Below are positions 1 through 9,486 of a stretch of DNA of 64,000 nt, in pieces. The stretch is from Alteromonas sp. KUL42. Lineage in GTDB: Bacteria; Pseudomonadota; Gammaproteobacteria; Enterobacterales; Alteromonadaceae. The notes beneath the pieces are model-generated. The model saw nothing but the letters and a program-made list of their open reading frames with translations. It had not been told where the DNA came from and ran no database searches. The translations under genes and the position numbers were made by a program. Each line of letters begins with the position of its first letter. The first letter of the stretch is position 1. The stretch spans positions 124,001 through 188,000 of the forward strand of contig NZ_BJKK01000004.1 in the NCBI RefSeq assembly GCF_006538325.1, written 5' to 3'.

Positions 1-512
1 GCAATAAGGTTTTCAGCTTCAACATGGGCCTTGCCGTTAAAAAATGCGTCTGCATCTATCGCTTGCTGGTTTGTATAGTGACCAAGGCGCTCTGCAACAA
101 TCTGTTCATCAAGCGCCTCAGCGGCTTCTTTTATTGCATTTAGCCCGGTATCACCGCTGATTGGAATAGAGCCAGACTTAACCAGCTTCATTCCATTGTA
201 GTTTATTGGATTGTGGCTGGCCGTTACCTCAATACCACCATCCACTTTTAGGTGCTTGGTAGCAAAGTAAATCTCTTCCGTACCCGCCATACCAATATCA
301 GTAACGTTGGCACCTGCATCGATCAGACCTGCGCTCAATGCGAGCTTTAGCGGTGTGGATGTCAGGCGCACATCGCTCCCTACCACGACAGACTTCGCAT
401 TCAACTGTTTTGCGAAAGCAAAACCGATACGGTAGGCAATTTCTTCGGTTAGCTGAGAGTTAAGCTCACCACGAATATCATAAGCTTTGAAACAAGTGAT
501 AGGGGTTGTCAT
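1..512 (-). CDS. manB: Phosphomannomutase/phosphoglucomutase, N-terminal part (runs off the window)
   Basis: The reverse strand reads an open frame from an ATG at 512 to the window edge, about 170 residues starting [18 protein letters not shown]. The KAYDIRGE start and the TASHNP phosphoserine loop (Ser receives the phosphate) are hallmarks of the alpha-D-phosphohexomutase superfamily. Known: such enzymes interconvert mannose-6-phosphate and mannose-1-phosphate (or the glucose forms) to feed GDP-mannose and surface polysaccharide synthesis. The KAYDIRG start favours a phosphomannomutase (ManB/CpsG) over a phosphoglucosamine mutase, but the specificity loop lies outside the window. It lies 116 bases after the pirin gene on the same strand and probably has its own promoter. 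Confidence 0.85.
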   Translation of the reverse strand, partial: MTTPITCFKAYDIRGELNSQLTEEIAYRIGFAFAKQLNAKSVVVGSDVRLTSTPLKLALSAGLIDAGANVTDIGMAGTEEIYFATKHLKVDGGIEVTASHNPINYNGMKLVKSGSIPISGDTGLNAIKEAAEALDEQIVAERLGHYTNQQAIDADAFFNGKAHVEAENLI

Positions 513-628
513 TAAATTTATCGTTCCCTGTGATTTTCTATGCCTATATTAAATCACTAGGGGCTCGTAAATACTAACCTAATATGCGCATTTACAGGCG
601 ATATCTACCTGATTACAGTGATATACGG

Positions 629-1507
629 TTAATTGGTCAGCACGCCGTTTTGATAGTCATTAAACGCCTGCACAATTTCTTGTTGCGTATTCATAACAAA
701 AGGCCCGTATTGTACGATAGGTTCGTTTATGGGTTTTCCAGACACCAAAATAAACTTTGCTTCATCCTTAGACATTTTTTGCACTTTATTGCTAGAGGAT
801 AGACGAACAGCATTACCCTGTTGTGTCAATACCGCCAATTGACCACACTTTAATGACTTTTTCTCACCAAAATTATCTAAAATTGCGATGTCACCTTCGT
901 ATACGTAAATAAAAGCACTATCTTCATCGCTAATATCAATCGATACGTTGCCAGATAATGCAACGTCTAGAAACGTAGGCGCTACAGCCGTTGTTTTTAC
1001 TGGGCCGATTACACCACTTACTTCTCCTGCTAGCACCTTCACTTTTGCATCGTCAATGTTTACAGTAGGTACGTTGTCTGGCGTAATGTCTTGGTAGTTT
1101 GGCGCACTTAGTTTTTCACTGGCTGGCAAGTTAACCCAAAGCTGAAAACCTTTTAGCAAGCCTTCTTCTTGCTCTGGCATTTCTTCATGAATAATTCCTT
1201 TTCCTGCGTTCATCCATTGAATACCTCCTGCTTCAATAAGACCATTGTTACCTACTGAGTCTTTGTGGCGCATTTTACCCGCAAGCATATATGTTACCGT
1301 TTGGAAGCCACGGTGCGGGTGTGCAGGAAAGCCAGCGATATATTCACCAGGGTTGTCAGAACCAAAAAAATCTAACATCAAGAACGGATCTAAACGCGGC
1401 AAAGTAGGTTGTCCAATAATACGCGTAAGTGACACCCCTGCTCCATCACTGGTCGCAATCCCAGTAACCAATTTTTCTACATGTCGATATGTTTTTGCAT
1501 CCGTCAT
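629..1507 (-). CDS. Pirin family protein
   Basis: Cupin-type iron-binding protein of about 292 residues. Near the N-terminus it carries the pirin signature FPAHPHRGFQT, followed by a conserved HEEMP segment; in pirins these His and Glu residues hold the metal. Some bacterial pirins act as quercetin 2,3-dioxygenases, others modulate metabolic enzymes; the substrate here cannot be told. Start: an upstream TTG at 1531 is in frame, but the ATG at 1507 (MTDAKTYR) has a GAGG six bases before it, so I chose it. The next gene upstream on this strand, a glutathionyl-hydroquinone reductase, also deals with quinone or phenolic compounds, which suggests but does not prove a joint role in electrophile handling. 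Confidence 0.9.
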   Translation of the reverse strand: MTDAKTYRHVEKLVTGIATSDGAGVSLTRIIGQPTLPRLDPFLMLDFFGSDNPGEYIAGFPAHPHRGFQTVTYMLAGKMRHKDSVGNNGLIEAGGIQWMNAGKGIIHEEMPEQEEGLLKGFQLWVNLPASEKLSAPNYQDITPDNVPTVNIDDAKVKVLAGEVSGVIGPVKTTAVAPTFLDVALSGNVSIDISDEDSAFIYVYEGDIAILDNFGEKKSLKCGQLAVLTQQGNAVRLSSSNKVQKMSKDEAKFILVSGKPINEPIVQYGPFVMNTQQEIVQAFNDYQNGVLTN

Positions 1508-1593
1508 GATGTGCCTCGTAAAAATATTCAAACCTATTTAGAGCAGATTTACCTTTGTCATTCATTCAACAAACTAAGGTCAACACGCACTCA

Positions 1594-2568
1594 TTATGCA
1601 TACAAGTAGTTTTTGGTGTCGCGACCATGAGGAGACAGTAAATCCTGCTCAGTGCCAACAGGGATAACTTGTGTGGGGTTGATCATGGTGTGGCTGTAGT
1701 AATAATGTCGCTTTATGTGATCAAAGTTCACTGTTTCAGCGATTCCCGGAACCTGATACAGCTCTTTCATGTAGCCGAATATATTCGGATAATCAGCAAT
1801 TTGCTTCATATTACATTTAAAGTGACCATGGTATACCGCATCAAATCGAATTAACGTTGTAAACAGTCGCCAATCCGCTTCGGTTATTGTACTGCCCACC
1901 AAGTAGCGCTGGCCAGAAAGTCGCTTTTCAATAATATCTAGCGCCCTAAAAACTGCAAATACGGCATCCTCATAGGCAGCTTGCGTTGTAGCAAAACCCG
2001 CTTTATATACGCCGTTATTAATATTGTCGTAAACTAACTCATTGATTGTATAAATTTCTGCCTTGAGCTCGCTTGGATAATAGTCGTCGTTATTGCCCGT
2101 TAAGGTATTAAAACTGCTATTAAAAATTCGAATGATTTCCGCTGATTCATTGTTAACAATGCGCTCAGCTTGCTTGTCCCACAAAATAGGAACAGTCACC
2201 CGTGTTGTAATAGTTGGATTGTCTTTTGTGTAAATCTGATATGCGTAATCAAAGCCATATAGGTTGTCACCCGTGGCGTCAGGATAGTCACCAAACTCCC
2301 AGCCTTTATCAAGCATATTAGGATGTACTACAGAGACATCAATATGATCTTCTAAATTCTTCAGCTTTCTGAATATGAGTGTACGGTGTGCCCAAGGGCA
2401 AGCTAATGACACATAAAGATGATAGCGTCCTGACGCTACAGGAAATTCAGCGCTTTCATCGTTTAAAATAGTAGCCCTAAACTTGGATGCCTGACGTTCA
2501 AATTTACCACCACTCTTGCTGGTGTCGTACCACTTATCTTGCCACTTTCCATCTACGAGAAGTCCCAT
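1594..2568 (-). CDS. yqjG: Glutathionyl-hydroquinone reductase (Xi-class glutathione S-transferase)
   Basis: A 324-residue protein with the N-terminal thioredoxin-fold half containing SLACPWAHRT, in which the Cys of the ACPWAHR motif is the catalytic residue of Xi-class GSTs (YqjG/EcmB/PcpF). The helical GST C-terminal half follows (GQRYLVGSTITEADWRLFTTL). Known: these enzymes remove glutathione from glutathionyl-hydroquinones, recycling quinones in the cytoplasm. Length and both domains are complete. The start is well supported: AAGGAG lies seven bases upstream of ATG. It sits between lhgO and the pirin gene on the same strand, with gaps of 167 and 86 bases, so co-transcription is uncertain. 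Confidence 0.92.
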   Translation of the reverse strand: MGLLVDGKWQDKWYDTSKSGGKFERQASKFRATILNDESAEFPVASGRYHLYVSLACPWAHRTLIFRKLKNLEDHIDVSVVHPNMLDKGWEFGDYPDATGDNLYGFDYAYQIYTKDNPTITTRVTVPILWDKQAERIVNNESAEIIRIFNSSFNTLTGNNDDYYPSELKAEIYTINELVYDNINNGVYKAGFATTQAAYEDAVFAVFRALDIIEKRLSGQRYLVGSTITEADWRLFTTLIRFDAVYHGHFKCNMKQIADYPNIFGYMKELYQVPGIAETVNFDHIKRHYYYSHTMINPTQVIPVGTEQDLLSPHGRDTKNYLYA

Positions 2569-2735
2569 GGCTACTCCTTATTCGATATAAATCAACACAT
2601 GAGACTTATTAAATCACGTAATGATTAGAACGTATGTCGCTTAAAAACGGATTTATCGTTCGAATAAATTGATAAATAACAAGAACTCAACCAAACAACG
2701 TACACAACCTCGGGCTGGAATGAATGGTTGACGTT

Positions 2736-3968
2736 CTAAGCGATGAGCATTTTCAGTATAGCACGAGCAATTGGCATGGCACTTGTCGCTGCTGGTGATG
2801 GCGCATTGCCAACGTGCAGCACTCGCTCTGTTTGAACAAACTTAAAATCGTGAACAAATGTACCGTCTTTCAACATGGCTTGCGCTCTGATACCCGGCCT
2901 GTAAAAACTAAAGTCTGACGCCTTCACTGCTGGACAGTACTTTTGAACCAATGCAGCATACTTCTTTTGACTAAACGTCGTCATAACTTCTTGAAATACA
3001 CTTCGTCGGTACTTCCACAATAGTTTATACAGTCCGCTATATGACACTGTACGGCCTATCTCAGAAATAGAGGGCAGTTCACCATACGCTTCTCTTCCCA
3101 ACGCCAATACAGCGTTGGGCCCCACTGTAGTATATCCGCCTATCATTTTTGTAAGATGCACACCTAAAAATGGCATTTCTGGATCTGGAACTGGGTAAAT
3201 TAGCCTTTCGGAAATACCATTAAACTTATCAGCCAGTTTGTAATAGATACCTTTGAAGGGAATGATCTTAAAATCAGCTACCAAACCTTGCTTTTGAATT
3301 AGCTCATCAGAATATACCCCTGCGCAACAAACTAATTGCTCACAACGTAGTTGCTCAGGTGAATTGTGCTTTATGTTAGTCACGTCGTTGCTGATTATCG
3401 CTACCGAAACCTTGTCAGGATACTCTGTAATTTCAACTACTTCGCGCTGATATATAACGTCAACTAAGGGGGACTGACGAGCAACATTCAATAAACTGTC
3501 GGTGATTGCAGCGTAATCAGTTATGCCTGTCGCATTCACTAGAATTGCTTCTTGTCCTTCTATATTTGGCTCAAGTACTTTCAGTTTTGATTTAGAGATC
3601 CGTTGAGGATGAAGTTCGTTTGCTTGGCAGTTATTAAAAAGTATATCTAGTCGAGCCATTTCAATGTCGTTAGTTGCTACTATCAACTTTCCACATTGCT
3701 CAAACGGTAACTTGTATTGCTGACACCACGCGATTGTGTCATGTAATCCTTCACGACAATACTCGGCTTTTAGCGAATTAGGAGGATAGTACACGCCGGC
3801 ATGTATAACACCCGAGTTTCGGCCCGTTTGATGGATAGAGTGTTTTCTCTCTTTCTCAATAAGTAGGACTTTTTTATTAGGGTATTTCATTTGATATTGT
3901 TGCAGCGTTGCGGCACCGACTATGCCGGCTCCAATAATTATCAAATCGTAGTGCGTTTGTCGTGTCAT
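2736..3968 (-). CDS. lhgO: L-2-hydroxyglutarate oxidase/dehydrogenase
   Basis: FAD-dependent oxidoreductase of 410 residues in the DAO superfamily. The N-terminus holds the dinucleotide-binding GAGIVGAA motif and the conserved HQTGRNSGVIHAGVYYPP segment typical of LhgO/YgaF; the C-terminus has RPGIRAQ and the closing FAD-contact HVGNAPSPAATSA. Known: LhgO oxidises L-2-hydroxyglutarate to 2-oxoglutarate and passes electrons to membrane quinones. In E. coli it sits in the csiD-lhgO-gabDTP operon for lysine/glutarate breakdown; that context is absent here, so it may serve as stand-alone metabolite repair. It is divergent from tcdA across 157 bases. No clear Shine-Dalgarno is visible before the ATG. 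Confidence 0.92.
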   Translation of the reverse strand: MTRQTHYDLIIIGAGIVGAATLQQYQMKYPNKKVLLIEKERKHSIHQTGRNSGVIHAGVYYPPNSLKAEYCREGLHDTIAWCQQYKLPFEQCGKLIVATNDIEMARLDILFNNCQANELHPQRISKSKLKVLEPNIEGQEAILVNATGITDYAAITDSLLNVARQSPLVDVIYQREVVEITEYPDKVSVAIISNDVTNIKHNSPEQLRCEQLVCCAGVYSDELIQKQGLVADFKIIPFKGIYYKLADKFNGISERLIYPVPDPEMPFLGVHLTKMIGGYTTVGPNAVLALGREAYGELPSISEIGRTVSYSGLYKLLWKYRRSVFQEVMTTFSQKKYAALVQKYCPAVKASDFSFYRPGIRAQAMLKDGTFVHDFKFVQTERVLHVGNAPSPAATSAMPIARAILKMLIA

Positions 3969-4125
3969 GTATTAGAACTTGTCAATCTGTTAGTTTATGA
4001 GAACAAATGAACGTTCAACTTTTCTTGCAATATCATTCATTTTTGCGATCATGCGCCAAATTTTCTCGTTAGCGTATCAAAGCATACGAGTTTTTGTCTT
4101 TGTATTTAAGTAAGTGAACAATTAA

Positions 4126-4902
4126 ATGTCAGATGATCCACGCTTAGGTGGCATTGTACGATTATACGGTGCTGAACAAACCAACAATCTTGCTAATAGT
4201 CACGTCGCTGTTATCGGCATAGGTGGTGTAGGAAGCTGGACTGCTGAAGCGCTAGCGCGTTCTGGCATTGGCACTCTGACGTTAATTGACTTAGACGATG
4301 TTTGCGTTACTAATACCAACCGACAAATTCACGCGCTTTCAAATACTATTGGCGACGCCAAAGTAGATGCTATCGCGCAGCGAATTGCCCTAATAAACCC
4401 CAATTGCACAGTACATTGTGTAGAAGATTTTGTAACGCCTGAAAATACTGCACAGTTACTTACCACGTCGTTGGATGCCGTTGTTGACGCAACCGACAGC
4501 ATTCGTGCCAAAGCGGCAATGATAGCTCATTGCAAACGCAATAAAATTCCCATTGTTACTGTAGGGGGCGCAGGTGGTCAAATAGACCCTACACAAGTCA
4601 CCAAAGGTGACTTAGCAAAAACCATTCAAGATCCGTTAGCAGCAAAGCTGCGCAGTGAATTAAGGCGTAATTACAATTTCAGTAAAAACCCTAAAAGGCG
4701 TTTCGGCGTGGAATGTATTTATTCAACTGAGCAATTGCGCTACCCGCAGCCTGATGGTTCCGTTTGCTATAACAAATCGTCGATGGAAGGTGGCACGCGA
4801 TTAGATTGTGCGGGTGGATTTGGCGCCGTTGTCACAGTTACAGCGACCTTTGGAATGTTCGCAGCAGCCAGTGTAATTAATAGATTAACTGGACAAAAAT
4901 AG
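4126..4902 (+). CDS. tcdA: tRNA threonylcarbamoyladenosine dehydratase
   Basis: E1-like (ThiF/UBA-type) ATP-using enzyme of 258 residues. Visible are the nucleotide-binding GIGGVGSW, the TLIDLDDVCVTNTNRQ segment, VDATDSIRAK, and the C-terminal GGTRLDCAGGFGAVVTVTATFG. This pattern matches TcdA (CsdL/YgdL) rather than ThiF or MoeB, because the zinc CxxC pairs of those proteins are missing. Known: TcdA dehydrates t6A at position 37 of ANN-decoding tRNAs to its cyclic form ct6A. The gene stands alone, divergent from lhgO; the partner genes csdA/csdE are not next to it in this window. The Shine-Dalgarno is weak. Confidence 0.93.
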   Translation: MSDDPRLGGIVRLYGAEQTNNLANSHVAVIGIGGVGSWTAEALARSGIGTLTLIDLDDVCVTNTNRQIHALSNTIGDAKVDAIAQRIALINPNCTVHCVEDFVTPENTAQLLTTSLDAVVDATDSIRAKAAMIAHCKRNKIPIVTVGGAGGQIDPTQVTKGDLAKTIQDPLAAKLRSELRRNYNFSKNPKRRFGVECIYSTEQLRYPQPDGSVCYNKSSMEGGTRLDCAGGFGAVVTVTATFGMFAAASVINRLTGQK

Positions 4903-5049
4903 ACATCGGCCGATAACTTACGCACAATGTGGGATATTCTGTACGTGTCTATATTTGTCACAATGCCATGTCACGAACGAAACAATACCGTGCCACGTAT
5001 AAAAACAACAAGCTAAGCAAAACGCCGATACAGGTGAAAGGAGAATTAA

Positions 5050-5466
5050 ATGTCACCCGAGGAACTAAACAAATTGATGTCTGATTGTGCCAAAGATGCG
5101 GTAGCCGCTGCATCTGCTGAATTTGACGTCACATTAGATAGCTCACCAGAAAGCGTGACATTAGTTGATGACATATTGCTTAGTTTCATAGACAAATATC
5201 ACGATCAAGCATTAGAAGATCAGGCAGTTTTTACCATTTGTAATATCTTTGGTGCCTATGTGGGAGAAATACTCAAAAGCAACATAGGCGGAGATTGGAT
5301 TTACGATCAATCTAACCCAAATGCACCAACGGTGTTTTTAAGTATTGGTGAAAATACCTATGCGTTTGCAGGAATTTGTTACGAACGCTTAGTTAATGAT
5401 AGCCAAGTGAGTGTCAAAGCCTATTATGACCAAGCGTTCAATAACCACAAGTATTTACAGCACTAA
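5050..5466 (+). CDS. Conserved hypothetical acidic protein
   Basis: A 138-residue soluble, acidic protein with no signal peptide or membrane segment. I do not recognise a family with certainty; the central part (FICNIFGAYVGE-like helix followed by GGDWIYD) recalls small DUF-type proteins that bind or inhibit partners. The start is firm: AAAGGAG lies six bases before ATG. It follows tcdA by 147 bases on the same strand and ends just before a strong inverted repeat (5504-5539) that would terminate it. Codon use looks like that of its neighbours, and the reading frame is clearly coding. Confidence 0.75.
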   Translation: MSPEELNKLMSDCAKDAVAAASAEFDVTLDSSPESVTLVDDILLSFIDKYHDQALEDQAVFTICNIFGAYVGEILKSNIGGDWIYDQSNPNAPTVFLSIGENTYAFAGICYERLVNDSQVSVKAYYDQAFNNHKYLQH

Positions 5467-5503
5467 TAGCTCCTGTGGTTATTAATAAATTCAATATGTA
5501 ATT

Positions 5504-5539
5504 ATGGCTCAAGAATGAAAACCGAAATTTTTGAGCCAT
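5504..5539. terminator. Inverted repeat between convergent genes, probable terminator
   Basis: Perfect 9-bp inverted repeat ATGGCTCAA / TTGAGCCAT with an 18-base loop, lying between the convergent hypothetical gene (+) and the DUF2919 gene (-). On the plus strand the right arm is preceded by T5 in the loop but not followed by a strong U run, so termination strength is uncertain. Confidence 0.5.
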
Positions 5540-5576
5540 TTCAAAGGTACAAAATCCACCTTCTCTAGCACCTCAT

Positions 5577-6050
5577 TTACTTAGCATTGAGAACAGCCCA
5601 GTCTTCCACCATCCACCTTATATGTCGACTCGATGATACTGCGTATAACGCAATGGTATATAACATTAACTTGGCCCCCGTAATCACCTCAAAACGCCAA
5701 TGATGGTGCATAGAATAATAAAGCTGAATCACAAGCAACGAGAGTGTAGCCAGTTGCGCAAACGGTATAATTATCCGACGCCATTGAATTAGACCCTTTT
5801 TCCACAGCCTTTCACGCTGACTTACCAATAACAAGCTCACTAGTGCCGGTGCACTTGCGATTAGCCCAACGCCTAAACTTTCTCGTTGAGGATAAAAGAA
5901 CGCGAGTAAAGTTGTAGTTTGAGTACGGGATGCTAACGAAAACACAAAAGCAATCCAGTCAATACAAAGCAAAAGCAAGAGCCAATAAAGCCAGCTCGGT
6001 GGTAGTATACGCCCTGATTCGTCATAATATTTAAGCGGGAGTTTTAACAT
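5577..6050 (-). CDS. DUF2919 family inner-membrane protein (YfeZ-like)
   Basis: A 157-residue protein with about four hydrophobic segments (around residues 20-42, 60-77, 95-112 and 125-140). The N-terminus (LPLKYYDESGRILPPSWLYW) and overall layout resemble the DUF2919/YfeZ family of inner-membrane proteins of unknown function. No catalytic motif is seen. It is divergent from rimO across about 200 bases and convergent with the acidic hypothetical gene. The family call is from memory of the pattern and not from a search. Confidence 0.7.
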   Translation of the reverse strand: MLKLPLKYYDESGRILPPSWLYWLLLLLCIDWIAFVFSLASRTQTTTLLAFFYPQRESLGVGLIASAPALVSLLLVSQRERLWKKGLIQWRRIIIPFAQLATLSLLVIQLYYSMHHHWRFEVITGAKLMLYTIALYAVSSSRHIRWMVEDWAVLNAK

Positions 6051-6177
6051 TTCAGGTTTTGCATCTCAGTATAAGCTCAAACGGGGCGACTAATCTTTTG
6101 CGTACTAGCCTCTTGCATATAAACATGGGGATGCACTTGAAGAAAAAAAGCCATTGTACTCATATTTCATTAAACTA

Positions 6178-6206
6178 CTGCGTTATGATGAGAGTTACTG
6201 TATAAT
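6178..6206 (+). promoter_or_regulatory. Possible sigma-70 promoter of rimO
   Basis: A perfect TATAAT hexamer at 6201-6206 lies 44 bases upstream of the rimO start in the divergent region. The -35 position with a 17-base spacer (6178-6183) reads CTGCGT, a poor match, so the assignment rests mainly on the -10 box. Confidence 0.35.
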
Positions 6207-6249
6207 CCGCGGCCATTTTAAGCGCAGTCATTTACGGGTGATATATTAG

Positions 6250-7695
6250 ATGACAGTTGAAACGTTCGCTCCTAAACAAGCGACTAACAAAACCACTACT
6301 CTGGAAACGCCAGTAAAAGTGCTCAGTGAAAACCAGCAACAAGGCTCCAGTAACGGCAATAGAATTGGCTTTGTAAGCTTAGGGTGTCCTAAGAACCTCG
6401 TGGATTCAGAGCGTATTTTGACGCAACTTCGCACCGAAGGTTACGATGTTGTCCCTACATACAATGACGCAGATCTAGTTATTGTTAATACCTGTGGATT
6501 TATCGATGCTGCGGTTGAAGAGTCTCTCGACACCATTGGTGAAGCACTTAAAGAAAACGGCAAAGTTATTGTTACCGGCTGCTTGGGTGTTAAAGAAGAT
6601 GAAATTCGTGAATTACACCCAAATGTACTCGCGATTACTGGTCCGCACGCGTATGAAACTGTGGTTGAGCAAGTTCATGATCACCTGCCAAAACCACAGC
6701 ACAACCCATTTTCCGATCTCATTCCAGATCACGGGGTGAAACTAACGCCACGTCACTATGCTTATCTAAAGATTTCTGAAGGCTGTAATCACCGCTGTAC
6801 ATTTTGCATTATCCCATCTATGCGCGGCGACTTAGTGAGCCGTCCTGTAGGTAATGTGCTTGATGAAGCTAAGCGTTTAAAAAATGCCGGTGTAAAAGAG
6901 TTGTTGGTCATATCACAAGATACCAGTGCCTACGGCGTAGATGTAAAACACCGCACCGGGTTTTGGGATGGCATGCCGGTAAAAACACATATGCAGCAAT
7001 TATGTGAAAAGCTTGGTGAAATGGGCATTTGGGTGCGACTTCATTATGTTTACCCCTACCCGCACGTTGACGACCTCATCGATTTAATGAATGAAGGTAA
7101 AATACTGCCGTACTTAGACATTCCGTTTCAACATGCCAACAAGCGTATCCTCAAGTTAATGAAGCGCCCAGGTAGTGCAGAGCGCACGCTTGAGCGTGTT
7201 AAGAAATGGCGTGAGCAGTGCCCTTCTTTAGTTATTCGTTCTACGTTTATTGTCGGCTTTCCTGGTGAAACTGAAGAAGAATTCGAGGAATTACTTGATT
7301 TCTTACGCGAAGCTCAATTAGACCGTGTTGGTGCTTTTGCCTATTCACCGGTAGAAGGCGCAAAAGCCAATGATTTGCCTGATCCTGTTCCAGAAAATAT
7401 TAAACAAGCACGATTGGCGCGTTTTATGGAAGTACAAGGTGAAATCAGTGCCGCTCGTCTTCAAGCGCGTATTGGCAATGAATATCAAGTGGTGATTGAT
7501 AGTGTAGATGCAGAAGGTGCAGTAGGTAGAACCTATGCTGATGCACCAGAAGTAGACGGTGTGGTTCACTTAAATGGCGTCTATAACGTAAAACCCGGCG
7601 ACCGTGTATGGGCAGAGGTGATCCATGCCAATGAGCACGACGTGTGGGCGGTATTATCAGAAGATCAGGACGAGGAGACTGAAAGCAACGGTTAG
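6250..7695 (+). CDS. rimO: Ribosomal protein S12 methylthiotransferase RimO
   Basis: Radical-SAM methylthiotransferase of 481 residues. The N-terminal UPF0004 domain shows the three cysteines of the auxiliary iron-sulfur cluster (C46 in LGCPKN, C82 in NTCGF, C111 in TGCLG); the radical-SAM cluster motif CNHRCTFC is at 179-186; a C-terminal TRAM domain follows. Known: RimO adds a methylthio group to Asp88 of ribosomal protein S12. [11 protein letters not shown] separates it from MiaB. Odd: about 38 polar residues precede the usual family start ([11 protein letters not shown]); no later start with a good ribosome site was seen, and GGTG lies about 10 bases before the chosen ATG. It ends at a strong bidirectional terminator. 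Confidence 0.96.
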   Translation: MTVETFAPKQATNKTTTLETPVKVLSENQQQGSSNGNRIGFVSLGCPKNLVDSERILTQLRTEGYDVVPTYNDADLVIVNTCGFIDAAVEESLDTIGEALKENGKVIVTGCLGVKEDEIRELHPNVLAITGPHAYETVVEQVHDHLPKPQHNPFSDLIPDHGVKLTPRHYAYLKISEGCNHRCTFCIIPSMRGDLVSRPVGNVLDEAKRLKNAGVKELLVISQDTSAYGVDVKHRTGFWDGMPVKTHMQQLCEKLGEMGIWVRLHYVYPYPHVDDLIDLMNEGKILPYLDIPFQHANKRILKLMKRPGSAERTLERVKKWREQCPSLVIRSTFIVGFPGETEEEFEELLDFLREAQLDRVGAFAYSPVEGAKANDLPDPVPENIKQARLARFMEVQGEISAARLQARIGNEYQVVIDSVDAEGAVGRTYADAPEVDGVVHLNGVYNVKPGDRVWAEVIHANEHDVWAVLSEDQDEETESNG

Positions 7696-7743
7696 TTCCG
7701 CGCCTATTGTGTGAATTCGCCAATGAGTTTCTTATTATTTTTT

Positions 7744-7785
7744 AAAAAGAGAGAAGGCCTGCAAATGCAGGCCTTTTCTCTTTTT
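7744..7785. terminator. Bidirectional intrinsic terminator (rimO / SDR gene)
   Basis: Stem of about 19 pairs (one G-U) with a 4-base loop: A5 GAGAGAAGGCCTGC, loop AAAT, then the complement ending in T5. The A run on one side and T run on the other give a U tail in either direction, fitting its place between the convergent rimO (+) and SDR (-) genes. Confidence 0.92.
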
Positions 7786-7789
7786 ACTA

Positions 7790-8452
7790 TTACCAAGGAA
7801 GCTCGTCACCGTTTGAATGAATAAAGCGACCCGCATTCTCTAGGTTTAACTCGTCAATTCGAGCAACCAAGCGTTCTGCACAGGTATCTGTATCGATATC
7901 TCCAGCGCCATTGACCATTTCTGTTTGCACAAAGCCAGGATGAAAAACACCAACTGCAATGCCTTTAGGACGCAGATCGTTTGCCATAGAAACGCCTGCT
8001 GCATTTAACGCAGCTTTTGACATTCTATACCCGTAATAACCACCAGAGCCATTGTCTTCCATCGAGCCCATTCTGCTAGAAATCAACGCTATTTTGCTGC
8101 TTTTAGACATACTAGGCAGTAAAACCTGAGAAACGAGTAACGGCCCCATTGCATTAACGCGAAATTGATAATCAATAGTATGAGGATCCCAATCGTCAAT
8201 GCTTTCACGACCTAAAACTCCCGCATTGTTTATCAAAAGGTCGATTTCTACATCTAACAAAGAAGCTAATCTATCACCTAGCGTTTCAGGTTGAGACACA
8301 TCAACACCCGTAATGATATTCACGCCAAGAGTATTTAACTCGTCACTACTGTTTCTACAGGTTACATAAACCTTTGCGCCGCTGTCTTTGTATTGTTTTG
8401 CTAGTGCAAGGCCAATGCCTCGGTTACCACCTGTTATCACAACATTCATCAT
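7790..8452 (-). CDS. SDR family NAD(P)-dependent oxidoreductase
   Basis: Classical short-chain dehydrogenase of about 220 residues. Visible: cofactor motif TGGNRGIG near the N-terminus, NNAG, the catalytic Ser in ALISSRMGS and YGYRMSK carrying the catalytic Tyr and Lys, then HPGFVQTEM. The substrate is unknown; the short length and the C-terminal RIDELNLENAGRFIHSNGDELPW resemble the CsgA/sniffer-like subgroup. Start: a GTG at 8458 is in frame, but AAGG five bases before the ATG at 8452 supports the latter. It follows kdsB by 72 bases on the same strand and may be read through from the lpxK-kdsB operon, though it has no obvious link to Kdo metabolism. Confidence 0.88.
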   Translation of the reverse strand: MMNVVITGGNRGIGLALAKQYKDSGAKVYVTCRNSSDELNTLGVNIITGVDVSQPETLGDRLASLLDVEIDLLINNAGVLGRESIDDWDPHTIDYQFRVNAMGPLLVSQVLLPSMSKSSKIALISSRMGSMEDNGSGGYYGYRMSKAALNAAGVSMANDLRPKGIAVGVFHPGFVQTEMVNGAGDIDTDTCAERLVARIDELNLENAGRFIHSNGDELPW

Positions 8453-8524
8453 ATTCACCTTGATTTACACTGATTGACTACGCTATTTCGGATACCAAGT
8501 CGTTAATAGGTTAGAAACACGGTA

Positions 8525-9274
8525 TCACTTCAGCGTTTCCAGTAATCTCGCCAAGTCTTCTGGGGTATCTATGCCAATAGGTGGTGGCGCTACTGCCACT
8601 GTACAGTGGATTTTATCGCCATACCAAATGGCGCGAAGCTGCTCTAACGATTCGATATGTTCCAATGCACTGGGCGTGTATTCAACATATTGCTTTACAT
8701 AGTTTGCGCGGTAAGCGTAAATGCCAATATGTCGTGTATACAAGCTTGTATCGGCAGAAGTGGTATTTACCATCATACGGTCGCGCTCAAACGGTATGGG
8801 TGAGCGCGAAAAGTAAATAGCTTCTCCGTTGTTGTTAACTATCACTTTAACAATATTTGGGTTAAAAACGTCTTCTACCTGTTCAATTGGCGTAGATAAG
8901 GTTGCCATTTGACACTGAGTCGCACTCGCCAAATTCATCGCCACCTGTTTAATATTTTCTGCAGGTATAAATGGCTCATCACCTTGAACGTTAACTACAA
9001 TCGTGTCAGGTGCTATGTTGCACTTTGCTATTACTTCTGCGATGCGCTCAGTGCCTGATTGATGCTCAGGTGATGTCATACAAACCTGTGCAAACCCTTC
9101 AACCACCTGTTGAATACGTTCATCATCAGTAGCCACAATTATAGACGCTGCGCCCGCTTCTTTCGCTCGCTCTACTACATGCTGGATCATGGGTTTTTCG
9201 TTGATTAACGCTAGGGGCTTACCAGGAAAACGGCTAGACCCAAAACGCGCAGGTATTACTACTGTAAATGACAT
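8525..9274 (-). CDS. kdsB: 3-deoxy-manno-octulosonate cytidylyltransferase
   Basis: A 249-residue nucleotidyltransferase with the KdsB N-terminus [17 protein letters not shown], the [10 protein letters not shown] metal/substrate loop and [12 protein letters not shown]. Known: KdsB activates Kdo with CTP to CMP-Kdo, the donor for the inner core of lipopolysaccharide, in the cytoplasm. Length is normal. It is eight bases downstream of ycaR and ends the compact msbA-lpxK-ycaR-kdsB run, the same order as in E. coli. The start is supported by AGGGCA upstream. Confidence 0.97.
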   Translation of the reverse strand: MSFTVVIPARFGSSRFPGKPLALINEKPMIQHVVERAKEAGAASIIVATDDERIQQVVEGFAQVCMTSPEHQSGTERIAEVIAKCNIAPDTIVVNVQGDEPFIPAENIKQVAMNLASATQCQMATLSTPIEQVEDVFNPNIVKVIVNNNGEAIYFSRSPIPFERDRMMVNTTSADTSLYTRHIGIYAYRANYVKQYVEYTPSALEHIESLEQLRAIWYGDKIHCTVAVAPPPIGIDTPEDLARLLETLK

Positions 9275-9282
9275 AAGTTGCC

Positions 9283-9477
9283 CTATCTTGTTGCGTCGAC
9301 ATCATCTAAAGACAAGGCTGTCGCCTTGCTTTCAATTAACACAGGAATACCCTCTTTGATGTCATAGGCTAGACGGTCAAATCGACACACCAACTGTGAA
9401 TTGTCATTTGTTAACACCAACTTGCCTTTGCAAACAGGGCACGCTAACACGTCCAAAAGCTTCTTATCAAATGCCAT
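9283..9477 (-). CDS. ycaR: Trm112-family zinc-ribbon protein (YcaR)
   Basis: A 64-residue protein with [13 protein letters not shown] and later [19 protein letters not shown], the Trm112/YcaR pattern. In the family the two Cys pairs can form a small zinc ribbon; here the second half keeps one Cys only (VCRFD), so metal binding may be partial, as in other bacterial YcaR proteins. Its function in bacteria is not firmly known; in eukaryotes Trm112 stabilises methyltransferases. It sits between lpxK and kdsB with gaps of 9 and 8 bases, a conserved arrangement. AGGA lies upstream of the ATG. Confidence 0.92.
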   Translation of the reverse strand: MAFDKKLLDVLACPVCKGKLVLTNDNSQLVCRFDRLAYDIKEGIPVLIESKATALSLDDVDATR

Positions 9478-9486
9478 TTTAAAATC

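Noticed and set aside
7445..7723. 92-codon frame antisense to rimO
   Set aside because: Lies inside the conserved rimO coding sequence; His/Arg-rich product typical of an antisense shadow.
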